A stretch of 64,000 nt of DNA, taken from NCBI RefSeq assembly GCF_000515415.1, contig NZ_KI911783.1, forward strand, positions 4,082,392 to 4,146,391. Direction: 5' to 3'. Below the pieces are notes generated by a model. It did no database searches and had not been told where the DNA came from. It saw nothing but the letters and a program-made list of their open reading frames with translations. This document shows, piece by piece, positions 27,594 through 36,990 of this stretch (within the stretch, counting starts at the first letter, position 1; every line of letters starts with the position of its first letter). The translations under genes were made by a program, and so were the position numbers. This DNA is from Bradyrhizobium sp. WSM1417 (lineage in GTDB: Bacteria > Pseudomonadota > Alphaproteobacteria > Rhizobiales > Xanthobacteraceae).

Positions 27594-29048
27594 GTGGCCC
27601 GGATCGGATCTCACGCCGGATTCCGCGCCGGGATCCATGCGAGGTCGCCCACGTTCAAATCGCTGATCTGGCGCATCGTGTTCCTGCACATCGTGGCGGT
27701 CGCTGTGGTCGCGATCTTCCTGCCGCTGGTGCTGTTCTGGCTGCTCAATTCCGAGATCGACCAGCTGCATCGCGATGCCATGCGCGCGCAGGCCGAGGTA
27801 TTGGCCGAGCGCATCGTCGCCCAGCCCGATGGGCTGCTGACGTTCAACCTGCCGGACAGTCTCAAGGGTCTCTATTCGGAAGCCTATGGCCGCTACCAGT
27901 ACGACATCCGCGATGCCGAGGGGAATCTGCTGTTCTCGTCGCGTCGCAAGACCGGCACTGCCACGGTTGCGCCACCGCCGCTCTCCGAGACGATTTCCGG
28001 CGCCGGCGTCACCCGCACCATCGACGGCAAGGTCATACGCATTCGCGTCGCGGAGGACCTGGCGCACCGCGACGTTATCATCGACGACATCGTGTCGAAC
28101 TTCTTCCGGCGGGTCGGGTGGATCACCATTCCGATCCTGCTGGTCCTGCTCGCCATCGACATCATCATCTTTCGCCGCGCCGTCGCGCCGCTGTGGAAGG
28201 CCTCCGAGGAGGCGAGCAATATCGGCCCGGCGCGCACCGACATCCGCCTGCCGACGGAGCAGATCCCGCGCGAGATCATGCCGCTCGTCACCGCCGTCAA
28301 CCAGGCGCTCGACCGCCTCGAGGGCGGCTTTCGGGTGCAGCGGCAGTTCACCGCCGACGCCGCGCACCAATTGCGCACGCCGCTCGCGATCCTGCGCACG
28401 CGAATCGAGACGCTCGGCGACGGCGCTGCACGGCAGGCGCTGCATGCCGACATCGAGGGCATGAGCCGCATCGTCGCGCAGCTGCTGGAGATCGCCGAGC
28501 TCGACACGCTGGTGCTCGATCCCGGCGAGACCGCGGATTTGCGCGCGGTCTGCGCCGAGGTGGTCGGTTCGATCGCGCCGCTCGCGATCGCGCAGCACAA
28601 GGACATCGCGCTGAGGGGCACCGAGGCGCCGGTGCTGATCCACGGCAATTCCGTGATGCTCCAGCGCGCGATCTTCAACCTCGCCGAAAACGCCATCAAG
28701 TTCACGGCAAAGGACACGTCGGTCGATGTCGATGTAAGCGAGGACGGCGCGGTGCGCGTGCGCGATTGCGGACCGGGAATTGCGGAAGCCGAGCGCGAAT
28801 TGATCTTCCAGCGCTTCTGGCGCGCCGACCGCCAGCGCAGCGACGGCGCCGGCCTCGGGCTCTCGATCGTTCGTGCGGTGGCGGATGATCACGCGGCGAC
28901 GGTTGCGGTGGAGAATCTTCCGGGCGGCGGCGCGCAGTTCACGCTGCGGTTCAGGCTGGCGGAGGCATCCAAGGCGATTGAGAAGAACGGGCGCGTCGTT
29001 GACGCTGAACCCTCTCCCCTTGTGGGAGAGGGTGGCTCGACGCGATAG
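27594..29048 (+). CDS. sensor histidine kinase (TctE-like), 3' end inside a palindromic repeat
   Basis: About 484 residues from GTG at 27594, which has GAGGAGA before it. First membrane helix about 27-50, a periplasmic sensor region, second helix about 172-192, then HAMP-like linker, HisKA with His258 in TADAAHQLRTPLAIL and HATPase_c with NLAENAIKF, DCGPGI and GAGLGLSIV. The last dozen codons (from about EPSPLVGEGGSTR to the stop) lie within a dispersed palindromic element, so the natural C-terminus was replaced or extended by the repeat. Catalytic domains are complete, so it is probably functional. Confidence 0.9.
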   Translation: MARIGSHAGFRAGIHARSPTFKSLIWRIVFLHIVAVAVVAIFLPLVLFWLLNSEIDQLHRDAMRAQAEVLAERIVAQPDGLLTFNLPDSLKGLYSEAYGRYQYDIRDAEGNLLFSSRRKTGTATVAPPPLSETISGAGVTRTIDGKVIRIRVAEDLAHRDVIIDDIVSNFFRRVGWITIPILLVLLAIDIIIFRRAVAPLWKASEEASNIGPARTDIRLPTEQIPREIMPLVTAVNQALDRLEGGFRVQRQFTADAAHQLRTPLAILRTRIETLGDGAARQALHADIEGMSRIVAQLLEIAELDTLVLDPGETADLRAVCAEVVGSIAPLAIAQHKDIALRGTEAPVLIHGNSVMLQRAIFNLAENAIKFTAKDTSVDVDVSEDGAVRVRDCGPGIAEAERELIFQRFWRADRQRSDGAGLGLSIVRAVADDHAATVAVENLPGGGAQFTLRFRLAEASKAIEKNGRVVDAEPSPLVGEGGSTR

Positions 29049-29158
29049 CGGCGAGGCGGGTGAGGGGTTGTCTCCGCGCAGCCAATCTCTCAATGGAGCG
29101 CGCGGAGAGAACCCCTCATCCGGCGCTTCGCGCCACCTTCTCCCACAAGGGGAGAAGG
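29011..29158. repeat. long imperfect palindromic repeat (Rhizobiales dispersed type)
   Basis: The left arm starts CCCTCTCCCCTTGTGGGAGA and the right arm ends TCTCCCACAAGGGGAGAAGG. Further inside, GTGAGGGGTT pairs with AACCCCTCAT, and CTCCGCGC with GCGCGGAG. The whole element is about 150 bases and could fold into one long cruciform or RNA hairpin. It supplies the stop codon of the upstream kinase and may also act as terminator or mRNA stabiliser between it and the convergent peptidase gene. Confidence 0.85.
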
Positions 29159-29167
29159 AAGATAGAG

Positions 29168-30469
29168 CTATTTCAGCTTGCCGGTGGACAAATCCATGAT
29201 CATGCGCGTGGTCAGATAAAGACGCGGCACGATGCTGTTGAGCTGCACATATTCGGCGTCGTTCGAATGCGCGCCGAAGCCCGACAGGCCCATGCCTTCC
29301 ACGACGGCTGCGTTGGTCTTGAGCGCGGCAAACGCCGCGTCGGTGCCGCCGCCGGTCGCTTTCTCGTCGACCTTGAGGGGCAGTCCGAGCTCCCCATAGA
29401 TCGTCTTGCCGTAGGCCGCCACGCGGCGCGAGGCGTCGTTGGCCTCCAGCGGCGGGCGACGCACCTCGAATTTGAGCGCGACCTTGGAGTCGGGCAGCAG
29501 GTGATTTTTGATCTTCTCCTGAAGTGTCTTCTCGAGCTCGTCGAAATCGGCGACCTTGAGTGCACGTGCGTCGGCCTGGGCCGTGGCCTCCGCGGGGATG
29601 ACGTTGCGGTTGGTGCCGGCCTTGGAGACCGTCCAGTTCAGTTTCAGGCCCTGCTCTGGCTTGGACAGGTCCTTCATCTGCAGCAGCTGGTGCGAGAGTT
29701 CGTACAGCGCATTCACGCCGCCCTCGGGCCGTGAGCCCGCATGCGACGACTTGCCCTGCACCGTGAGATAGGCCGAGCCGATACCGCTGGTGGCCAGCCG
29801 CAGCGTGCCATCGGTGCCGCCGCTTTCAAAGGAGAACACCACGTCCTGATCCGAGGCGAATCTGGTGATGGTGCTGCGCCAGCCCGGTGAAGAGATCTCC
29901 TCGTCGCCATTGGTGAGCACCGTGAGCGTGCCGTAATCCCGGAAGCTCAGCTTCTGCAGAAACGCCACCGTATGAAGAATGAGCGCGAGGCCCTGCTTGT
30001 CGTCGGCAATGCCGAGGCCGTAGGCCTTGTCGCCGTCGATGCGGAACGGTTGATCCTTCAGCATGCCCTTCAGGTACACGGTGTCCATGTGGGCGATCAG
30101 CATGATCTTCTTGCTGCCTGTGCCCTTGAATACGGCGTGTACGGCCGGGCCGATTTTCTCGGGTGTGTCGTCGAGGCGATAGACGTCGGTGGGTTGCAGG
30201 ATCTCCACCGTGCCGCCAAGTTGCTTGAGCTGGCCGGCAACGCGCTCGGCGATCTGGTTCAAGCCGTCGATATCCTTGCTGCCGGATTCGATGCTGACGA
30301 GATCGCGCAGCGTGTCGAGCAGCGGCTGCTGCTCCTTTTGCGCCAGCACATGGACGTCGGCCGTGACATTCGCGCTGGGCTCCGCATGGGCCGGCATTGC
30401 CGCACATGCCAGCCAGAGCGATGCGATTAACGGACCAACGAGCGATGGAGCAGCGTGCGATCGAGACAT
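29168..30469 (-). CDS. secreted M20-family metallopeptidase (CPG2-like)
   Basis: 433 residues from the ATG at 30469, with AAGG upstream and a signal peptide ending about MPAHAE. M20 dinuclear-zinc motifs are intact: LIAHMDTVY (His, Asp), GLGIADDKQG (bridging Asp) and LTNGDEEISSPG (catalytic Glu plus ligand Glu). A lid domain with KSSHAGSRPEGG follows, and GFGAHSNDAE near the end carries the last His. This resembles glutamate carboxypeptidase CPG2, which cleaves C-terminal glutamate from folate-like compounds; substrate here is unknown. The long frame before the signal peptide is not coding. Confidence 0.88.
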   Translation of the reverse strand: MSRSHAAPSLVGPLIASLWLACAAMPAHAEPSANVTADVHVLAQKEQQPLLDTLRDLVSIESGSKDIDGLNQIAERVAGQLKQLGGTVEILQPTDVYRLDDTPEKIGPAVHAVFKGTGSKKIMLIAHMDTVYLKGMLKDQPFRIDGDKAYGLGIADDKQGLALILHTVAFLQKLSFRDYGTLTVLTNGDEEISSPGWRSTITRFASDQDVVFSFESGGTDGTLRLATSGIGSAYLTVQGKSSHAGSRPEGGVNALYELSHQLLQMKDLSKPEQGLKLNWTVSKAGTNRNVIPAEATAQADARALKVADFDELEKTLQEKIKNHLLPDSKVALKFEVRRPPLEANDASRRVAAYGKTIYGELGLPLKVDEKATGGGTDAAFAALKTNAAVVEGMGLSGFGAHSNDAEYVQLNSIVPRLYLTTRMIMDLSTGKLK

Positions 30470-30643
30470 GCGTGGCGACCTTAGGGTGCGGGAATGGCGC
30501 GGTATGCCCGTGTTTCCGGCGCTTGTCACGTGCCCGGCGCACCCGTCATGCCGGCCGAGGCGGATGTGATGGAAGGGGCCAGGCCGCTGGCCGCCTAAGC
30601 CTAAAGTCGTAGGACCGGAGGGTGCGGGAGCTGGGCATTTTCG

Positions 30644-30662
30644 TCCCTCACATCGTGAGGGA
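30644..30662. promoter_or_regulatory. inverted repeat upstream of TRAP binding-protein gene 2
   Basis: TCCCTCAC and GTGAGGGA form a perfect 8-base inverted repeat around ATC, 86 bases before the dctP-like start. It could be an operator or a leader hairpin. No comparable repeat is seen before copy 1. Confidence 0.45.
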
Positions 30663-30747
30663 TGGAAATCGGACGACACATGTTCCATGCTGGCCTCCAA
30701 GCCTCGGCAAGAAGGCCCACCGTCACAATCCATCAGGGTAGGAAATC

Positions 30748-31836
30748 ATGAAAAGACGAGATTTCATCAAGGTCACCGGGCTTGGTGCGGCGGGTGTCGC
30801 CACGCTCGCCGCTCCAGCGATCGCGCAGACGACGCCCGAGATCAAATGGCGCATGCCGACGAGCTGGCCGAAATCGCTCGATACGCTCTATGGCGGCGCC
30901 GAGATGATGGCCAAGATGGTCGCGGAGGCGACCGACAACAAATTCCAGATTCAGACATTTGCCGGCGGCGAGATCGTGCCGGGCCTGCAGGTGCTCGATG
31001 CCGTGCAGAACGGCACCTGCGAAATCGGACACACCGCGTCCTACTATTATTTCGGCAAGGACCCGACCTTTACCTTCGGCTCGGCTGTGCCGTTCGGACC
31101 GAACATGCGCATCAACCAGGCCTGGTACACACTCGGCGGCGGCAGGGACATCCTCAACGAGTTCTACAAGAAGTACAACGTCGTCTCGCTGCTTGCCGGC
31201 AACACCGGCTGTCAGATGGGTGGCTGGTTCCGCAAGGAGGTCAAGACGCCCCAGGACTTCAGCGGGTTGAAATTCCGCATCGGCGGCTTCGCCGGAAAGG
31301 TGATGGCCAAACTTGGCGCGGTGCCGCAGCAGATCGCCGGGGGCGACATTTATCCGGCGCTGGAGAAGGGCACTATCGACGCCGCCGAATGGGTCGGCCC
31401 GTATGACGACGAGAAGCTCGGCTTCGTCAAGGTCGCGCCGCATTATTACTTCCCGGGCTGGTGGGAAGGCGGGCCCATGCTGCTCGCCTTCGTCAACCAG
31501 GACAAGTGGAATGCGCTGCCCAAGCACTACCAGAGCATCCTCGAGCAGGCGGGGCACTACGCCAACAACTGGATGATGGCGAAGTACGACCAGGCCAATC
31601 CACCGGCGTTGCGGCGCCTGCTCGCGGCCGGCGCCAAGCTGCATCCGTTCTCGCCCGAGATCATGCAGGCCTGCTTCAAGGCGTCAAAGGAGCTGCACAC
31701 CGAAGTCTCGGCCACCAACCCCGACTTCAAGAAGGTCTACGAATCGCTGACCGCGTTCTCGAACAACGGATATCAGTGGTTCCAGGTCGCCGAAGTCGGC
31801 TATGACAACTTCATGGCGCGCAACTCGCAGAGCTGA
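30748..31836 (+). CDS. TRAP transporter substrate-binding protein (DctP/TakP-like), copy 2
   Basis: 362 residues, RR-type signal (KRRDFIKVTGLGAAGVATLA) ending near AIAQ. It shares long identical stretches with copy 1, including [26 protein letters not shown] and CGNTG/AGNTG positions, so the two are recent-looking paralogues. AGGAAATC precedes the ATG. It is convergent with the dctQM pair on the other strand rather than in one operon, and a bidirectional terminator separates them. It is the most likely partner of that permease, which would import 2-oxoacids or related carboxylates. Confidence 0.92.
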   Translation: MKRRDFIKVTGLGAAGVATLAAPAIAQTTPEIKWRMPTSWPKSLDTLYGGAEMMAKMVAEATDNKFQIQTFAGGEIVPGLQVLDAVQNGTCEIGHTASYYYFGKDPTFTFGSAVPFGPNMRINQAWYTLGGGRDILNEFYKKYNVVSLLAGNTGCQMGGWFRKEVKTPQDFSGLKFRIGGFAGKVMAKLGAVPQQIAGGDIYPALEKGTIDAAEWVGPYDDEKLGFVKVAPHYYFPGWWEGGPMLLAFVNQDKWNALPKHYQSILEQAGHYANNWMMAKYDQANPPALRRLLAAGAKLHPFSPEIMQACFKASKELHTEVSATNPDFKKVYESLTAFSNNGYQWFQVAEVGYDNFMARNSQS

Positions 31837-31863
31837 TCGCAGGGCGCGCGATCGGCGCAAACG

Positions 31864-31899
31864 AAAAAACCCGGAGCGAAAGCTCCGGGTTCTTTTTTT
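31864..31899. terminator. bidirectional rho-independent terminator
   Basis: ACCCGGAGC and GCTCCGGGT form a perfect 9-base stem on a GAAA tetraloop, flanked by AAAAAA on the left and TTTTTTT on the right. It can stop transcription from both the plus-strand binding-protein gene and the minus-strand dctM. Confidence 0.9.
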
Positions 31900-31915
31900 G
31901 CAAGCGAGCGGGGCG

Positions 31916-33571
31916 CTATTGCTTCGGCTGGCCGAAGTCGAGCGGCGGCAGATCGATCTGGGGAATGTCGATCTTGATGCTGTTGGGATCGACGGTGGAC
32001 TGCACGCCCTTGTAGTGCATCACCATCGACGGGAACATGATCACGAGCAGCACCATGATCATCTGGATCACGACGAACGGCACCGCACCCCAATAGATCT
32101 GTCCCGTCGTGACCGGCTCCATGCGCTTGCCGGTGACGCGATCCGTATAGCGCTCCTTCGGTGCCACCGATCGCAAATAGAACAGCGCAAATCCGAATGG
32201 CGGGTGCATGAATGACGTCTGCATGTTGACGCCGAGGATGACGCCGAACCAGATCAGATCGATGCCGAGATGCTCGGCAGCCGGCCCGAGCAACGGGATC
32301 ACGATGAAAGCGAGTTCGAAGAAATCGAGGAAGAACGCCAGCACGAACACGAAGGCGTTGACGAAGATCAGGAAGCCGACCTGGCCGCCGGGTAGGGAGG
32401 TCAGCAGGTGCTCGACCCAGACGTGGCCGCTGACGCCGTAGAAGGTGAGCGAGAACACGCGCGCCCCGACCAGGATGAAGACGACGAACGCGGACAGCTT
32501 CGCCGTCGATTCGGTGGCCTGACGGATCAGGTCCCAAGTCAGCCGCCGCTTCGCGGCTCCAAGAATGAGGGCGCCGGCTGCACCCATGGCGCCGCCTTCG
32601 GTGGGCGTCGCGACACCGATGAAGATCGTGCCCAGCACCAGGAAGATCAGGAACAGCGGCGGCACCATCACGAAGGTGGTCTGTTGCGCCATCTTCGAGA
32701 GGAAACGGAAGCCCGTCAGCTTGTCGAGGACCCAGTTTGCGATGGCGACGAAGAATGCGAAGAGGATGCCGAAGAACATGCTGAGCACGACAAAGTCGGC
32801 GCCGTGGGTCTCCGAATTCCGCATCATGAACCAGCCGAAGACGCAGCTCGCCAGGAACAGCACGCCGAGCGACTTCAGGCCGCGGTCGCCGCTCTCCTCG
32901 CGGAAACCGATGGCTTCCTTGGGCAGGCCCGGCGCCGCCTTCGGGAAAATCATGGTCACGAGGAACGCGTAACCTGCATAGAGGCCGGCGAGCACCAGGC
33001 CCGGAATGAACGCGCCCTCGTACATGTCGCCGACCGATTTGCCGAGCTGGTCCGCCATCACGATCAGGACGAGCGAGGGCGGAATGATCTGCGCCAGCGT
33101 GCCGGAGGCCGCGATGATGCCGGTCGCCACGCGGCGGTCGTAGCCGTAGCGCAGCATGATCGGCAGCGAGATCAGGCCCATCGAGATCACCGAGGCCGCC
33201 ACGACGCCGGTGGTCGCCGCAAGCAGGGCGCCGACGAACACCACCGCGTAAGCGAGGCCGCCGCGAATGGTGCCGAACAACTGGCCGATAGTGTCGAGCA
33301 GATCCTCGGCCATGCCGGAGCGCTCGAGCACCAGTCCCATGAAGGTGAAGAAGGGGATGGCGAGCAGCGTGTCGTTGTTCATCACGCCGTAGACGCGCTC
33401 CGGCAGGGCCTGGAGAAAGTCCGGGTGGAATTGCCCGAGCTCGACGCCGATGATGGCGAAGAACAGGCCTACGGCGCCGAGCGAAAATGCCGCAGGGTAG
33501 CCGAGCAGCAGCACGACGACGAGCGTCGCGAACATGATTGGCGCCATATTGGCGACGATAAACGCGGTCAT
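31916..33571 (-). CDS. dctM: TRAP transporter large permease (DctM)
   Basis: 551 residues with about 12-14 hydrophobic spans; this is longer than the usual 430-residue DctM and matches the extended form seen with TakP-type systems. DctM landmarks include IPFFTFMGLVLERSGMAEDL, AATTGVVAASVISMGLIS, SGTLAQIIPPSLVLIVM and VATPTEGGAMGAAGAL. It forms the ion-coupled transport path with DctQ. A loop near 210-245 (KEAIGFREESGDRG) is hydrophilic and probably cytoplasmic. It follows dctQ by 28 bases on the same strand, with GGGGA before its ATG. Confidence 0.93.
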   Translation of the reverse strand: MTAFIVANMAPIMFATLVVVLLLGYPAAFSLGAVGLFFAIIGVELGQFHPDFLQALPERVYGVMNNDTLLAIPFFTFMGLVLERSGMAEDLLDTIGQLFGTIRGGLAYAVVFVGALLAATTGVVAASVISMGLISLPIMLRYGYDRRVATGIIAASGTLAQIIPPSLVLIVMADQLGKSVGDMYEGAFIPGLVLAGLYAGYAFLVTMIFPKAAPGLPKEAIGFREESGDRGLKSLGVLFLASCVFGWFMMRNSETHGADFVVLSMFFGILFAFFVAIANWVLDKLTGFRFLSKMAQQTTFVMVPPLFLIFLVLGTIFIGVATPTEGGAMGAAGALILGAAKRRLTWDLIRQATESTAKLSAFVVFILVGARVFSLTFYGVSGHVWVEHLLTSLPGGQVGFLIFVNAFVFVLAFFLDFFELAFIVIPLLGPAAEHLGIDLIWFGVILGVNMQTSFMHPPFGFALFYLRSVAPKERYTDRVTGKRMEPVTTGQIYWGAVPFVVIQMIMVLLVIMFPSMVMHYKGVQSTVDPNSIKIDIPQIDLPPLDFGQPKQ

Positions 33572-33599
33572 TGAATCCCCCTACGATGCCGCTTGGCGA

Positions 33600-34181
33600 T
33601 CACTTCTGTTCGATCGCTTCAACGAGATGCTCGACTTCGGCCTCCAGCGCCGAAATCTGCGACTCGTGGGGATCCGGAATCATGCCACGCATGATGGCGA
33701 TCCGCTTGATCAGTTCGGAGATGCCTTGAACAAGCAGGAGCGCGAAGCCGATCATGATGAGCGACTTGGCCGGCCATTGCGGCAGGCCGCCCGCATTGCC
33801 GGATTGCTCGTTGATCTGAAGCGAGCGCAGGAAGAACGGTATTCCGGTCACGATCATGACGATGGTCAGCGGGATCAGGAAGAAGATGTGCCCGATGATG
33901 TCGATGATGTTGCGAGCCCGTTTCGGCATCATGCTGTTGAAGATGTCGATCCGGATGTGCTCGTTGTCGAGCAGCGTCCAGGACGCGCACAGCAGGAACA
34001 CGATGCTGAAAAGCACCCATTGCAGCTCGAGCCACGAGTTGGAGGACGTGTCCAACGTCTTTCGAATGATCGCATTCAGCGCCGAGATGACGACGGCGAG
34101 CAGGATCAGCCAAGCCAGACGCTTGCCGGTCCAACGTGTGAACGCGTCAATTCCATTGCTCAGCTTCAGGAGCGCTTGCAA
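33600..34181 (-). CDS. dctQ: TRAP transporter small permease (DctQ)
   Basis: 193 residues with four membrane helices, e.g. LAWLILLAVVISALNAII, WVLFSIVFLLCASWTLL and IFFLIPLTIVMIVTGI. The conserved DctQ element LDNEHIRIDIF is present. I choose TTG at 34181 as start because GGGGAGGA lies six bases before it; the frame continues upstream to 34298 but without similarity or a ribosome site. An EVEHLVEAIEQK coiled tail ends the protein. First gene of the dctQM pair. Confidence 0.9.
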   Translation of the reverse strand: MQALLKLSNGIDAFTRWTGKRLAWLILLAVVISALNAIIRKTLDTSSNSWLELQWVLFSIVFLLCASWTLLDNEHIRIDIFNSMMPKRARNIIDIIGHIFFLIPLTIVMIVTGIPFFLRSLQINEQSGNAGGLPQWPAKSLIMIGFALLLVQGISELIKRIAIMRGMIPDPHESQISALEAEVEHLVEAIEQK

Positions 34182-34350
34182 GATTGGTCCTCCCCGATTT
34201 GCCCCGGCCGTCTTGACTGCGCCGAGTGGCGCGTTGGCTTGTCTCGCCGCGCAGGCATGAGGCAGCCGCACCAAACCAGCGAGTTTGCCGCCAGTCAATC
34301 GGAAGTTTGTTGATAGTTAAGGGGAATAAGCCGCGGCCGGGCAGCCGATG

Positions 34351-35385
34351 CTAGCCGCCGGTGACGCTCATGTGCCTGCTAACGCTGGGGCGGTCGTGGC
34401 GGCGGTCGATGATGAAATCGTGGCCCTTGGGCTTCAAGCCAATGGCGCGGTCGATCGCATCCGCAAGCAGCGAATCGTCGTCCGATGCACGCAGAGGTTT
34501 GCGCAAATCGGAGGCATCCTCGTGGCCGAGGCAGGTGTGCAACGTTCCCGTGCAGGTGACGCGCACGCGGTTGCAGGATTCGCAGAAATTGTGGGTCATC
34601 GGGGTGATGAAGCCGAGCTTGCCGCCGGTCTCGGCGACGCTGACATAGCGCGCCGGCCCGCCGGTGCTCTCGGCCAGATCCGTCAGCGTGAATTGCTGGG
34701 CGAGCCGCGCGCGCACCAGCGACAGCGGCAGGTATTGGTCGATCCGTCCCGATCCGATCTCGCCCATCGGCATGACCTCGATCAGCGTCAGGCCCATGCT
34801 CTTGCCGTGGGCCCAGCGCATCAGGTCGGGAAGTTCGTCCTCGTTAAGATTCTTCAGCGCCACGGCGTTAATCTTGACCGCGAGGCCCGCAGCGCGTGCC
34901 GCCTCGATGCCTTCCAGCACCTTGTCGATCTCGCCCCACCGGGTGATCTCGCGAAACTTTTGGGGGTCGAGCGTGTCGAGCGAGACGTTGATGCGGCGGA
35001 CACCGCAATCGGCGAGCTCGCTTGCGTATTTCGCGAGCTGGGTGCCGTTGGTGGTCAGCGTCAGCTCGTTCAACGCGCCGCTCTCGAGATGCCGCGACAG
35101 CGAGCGCACCAATGTCATTACGTTGCGGCGGACCAGCGGTTCGCCGCCGGTGAGCCGCAGCTTCTTCACGCCCTTGGCGATGAAGGCCGAGCAGAGCCGA
35201 TCGAGCTCCTCCAGCGTCAGCAGGTCCGCCTTGGGCAGGAACGTCATATCTTCCGACATGCAGTAGAAGCAGCGCAGGTCGCAGCGGTCGGTGACGGAGA
35301 CGCGCAAATACGAGATGGTCCGTCCGAACGGATCGGTCATCGCGCTCGACAGCGCGGCGCGGGGGCTCGCGGAAAGTCCGTTCAT
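34351..35385 (-). CDS. moaA: GTP 3',8-cyclase MoaA (molybdenum cofactor biosynthesis)
   Basis: 344 residues. This radical-SAM enzyme makes 3',8-cyclo-GTP, the first step to molybdopterin. The N-terminal cluster motif CDLRCFYC gives Cys35, Cys39 and Cys42, and the second 4Fe-4S cluster motif [18 protein letters not shown] is complete. The protein ends in the required GG tail (SVTGG). The start could be 35385 (MNGLSASP) or the internal ATG at 35340 (MTDPFGRT). No other moa gene is in the window. Confidence 0.94.
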   Translation of the reverse strand: MNGLSASPRAALSSAMTDPFGRTISYLRVSVTDRCDLRCFYCMSEDMTFLPKADLLTLEELDRLCSAFIAKGVKKLRLTGGEPLVRRNVMTLVRSLSRHLESGALNELTLTTNGTQLAKYASELADCGVRRINVSLDTLDPQKFREITRWGEIDKVLEGIEAARAAGLAVKINAVALKNLNEDELPDLMRWAHGKSMGLTLIEVMPMGEIGSGRIDQYLPLSLVRARLAQQFTLTDLAESTGGPARYVSVAETGGKLGFITPMTHNFCESCNRVRVTCTGTLHTCLGHEDASDLRKPLRASDDDSLLADAIDRAIGLKPKGHDFIIDRRHDRPSVSRHMSVTGG

Positions 35386-35493
35386 ACCAAATGCCTTGTC
35401 ACTTGCGGCAACGCGAGCAGTTTTGCTTCAGCGTCGTCCTGGACGCAATCTAAGCATCGAACGCGTCAGAGACAATTGGGGGGATGACGGAGG

Positions 35494-35991
35494 TCAGCGC
35501 TTGCCGGCGTTTGGATCCGGGAACGGCGAGCCCGCGGCCGGTGCGGCAGCAGCCGGGGCAGCGGCGGGCGCCACGGGTTTCGGTTTCTTCGGCCGGTGCG
35601 GCCTGCGGACCGGTTTTGGCGGAATGGCCGGCTGGAGCTCCGCGAAAACCGGGTTGGGGTCGGTGGTGACCGAGGCGGGCGTCGTGAAGTCGCCGGGATT
35701 CCTGATGACGTTCACCGGCACGCTTACCGGCTGGTATTTCGGCAGCGCGAAAGCGACCGTGAAGGGGACTTCGGGGGCGGGAACCGACACGGAGCAGGGG
35801 GTCTTGCAGCCCTGTCCCAGTGAGGTCGTGGCGTCAGCGCCCGGAGGATTGGATTCGAGCCGGACCTGGACGATCGGCGGGGCCGATTTGAACATGTCCC
35901 AGGAAGTCGAAGACATTGAGGAGCAGGCGGCAAGACTTGTTGCCCCGAGGACGCTTACTCCGGCTAACGTCAACGTGATGACACGACGCAT
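35494..35991 (-). CDS. PEGA-like lipoprotein with Ala/Pro/Lys-rich tail
   Basis: 165 residues from the ATG at 35991. A signal peptide ends in the lipobox SLAAC. A short beta-type domain follows with QVRLESNPPGADATTSLGQG and TPCSVSVPAP, the pattern of PEGA-like surface domains. The C-terminal 45 residues are a low-complexity PKPVRRPHRPKKPKPVAPAA tail, which might bind cell wall. The function is not known. Confidence 0.7.
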   Translation of the reverse strand: MRRVITLTLAGVSVLGATSLAACSSMSSTSWDMFKSAPPIVQVRLESNPPGADATTSLGQGCKTPCSVSVPAPEVPFTVAFALPKYQPVSVPVNVIRNPGDFTTPASVTTDPNPVFAELQPAIPPKPVRRPHRPKKPKPVAPAAAPAAAAPAAGSPFPDPNAGKR

Positions 35992-36126
35992 GACATCCAC
36001 CGAGTGCGACGAACCGCCACATTCCACGCGAACTTAGGAGCGTCGTTTCCAGCGAGCAACCGGCGGGCCGCGCATAGTTAGTGGATGGTTAACGCGGGAT
36101 TCTGCGGAATAACCAAGCTATCTCAG

Positions 36127-36816
36127 CTACTTGAGAGCTTCCTGCGCAGTCATCAGGCTGCTCGCGGCGGCCGGCAGGTCGCGCATGTGATGGATCAGCC
36201 GGTCCGGCTTCAACTCGGCAATCGGTACGTCCGTATAGCCGAAGCTGACCCCGATCACGGGAACTCCGGCGCGCCGGGCCACGCCGACATCGGGTCCGGC
36301 ATCGCCGACCATGATGCTGGCTTTGACCTCGCCACCGGCCCGCGCCACCGTTTCGCGGAAAATGGTCGGATCGGGCTTCTGGACCCCAAAAGTGTCGGCG
36401 CCGCAGATTGCGGCGAAGCGCCGGCTCAGGTCGAGCTGATCCAGCAAGCGCTTCGACAACCATTCCAGCTTGTTGGTGCAGACCGCGAGGCGATGGCCCT
36501 GGGCCGCAAAATGGTCGAGTGCGGCCTCCAGCCCCTCGAAGGGCCGGGATTCGACCGCGATATTGTCGGCGTAATAGGCGATGAAATCGGCCGTCATCCG
36601 GTCCATGTCGGCAACCGTGACGCTGCGGCCCTCGGCCTCTAGCCCCCGCTCGATCAGCTTGCGGGCGCCGGCGCCGATCATGTTGCGGGCCGAGGCCATC
36701 GGCACGGGCGGCAACCCTTCGCGGTCGAGCACGTAATTGAGCGCGGTGATCAGGTCGGGCGCCGTATCCACAAGCGTGCCGTCGAGATCGAAGACGATGG
36801 TGTGGGAGGGGATCAT
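36127..36816 (-). CDS. gph: phosphoglycolate phosphatase (HAD family)
   Basis: 229 residues. HAD motif I is FDLDGTLVDT with nucleophile Asp10 and Asp12; motif II lies in LAVCTNK, motif III lysine in QKPDPTIF, and motif IV in VGDAGPDVGVAR. A helical cap (20-85) fits the subclass I Gph family. The likely substrate is 2-phosphoglycolate from oxygenase or DNA-repair chemistry. It is divergent from rpiA with a 14-base palindrome between them. Confidence 0.88.
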   Translation of the reverse strand: MIPSHTIVFDLDGTLVDTAPDLITALNYVLDREGLPPVPMASARNMIGAGARKLIERGLEAEGRSVTVADMDRMTADFIAYYADNIAVESRPFEGLEAALDHFAAQGHRLAVCTNKLEWLSKRLLDQLDLSRRFAAICGADTFGVQKPDPTIFRETVARAGGEVKASIMVGDAGPDVGVARRAGVPVIGVSFGYTDVPIAELKPDRLIHHMRDLPAAASSLMTAQEALK

Positions 36817-36869
36817 GGCCCAGCGCTACCGGCCCGGCCCCGCCCGCGCAAGGGCCGAAGCCATAAGAT

Positions 36870-36883
36870 CACCTTATAAGGTG
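36870..36883. promoter_or_regulatory. perfect 14-base palindrome between gph and rpiA
   Basis: CACCTTATAAGGTG is fully symmetric, AT-centred in GC-rich DNA, and lies 54 bases before gph and 107 before rpiA. It could be an operator or contain a -10-like TTATAA. Confidence 0.5.
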
Positions 36884-36990
36884 GGCCCGGAGGCCTGTTC
36901 CCCCAGGCCCTGTTCTCCGAGGGAAAACGAGGCTACACAGGCCGCCGCGAGCCTATGAGGCAGCACTCGTAATTCAGGGACGGCGCAAAC

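Noticed and set aside
30589-30640. Possible T-rich leader or tRNA-like fold before TRAP copy 2
   Set aside because: No cloverleaf, no CCA or conserved T-loop; only the short inverted repeat at 30644 is supported.
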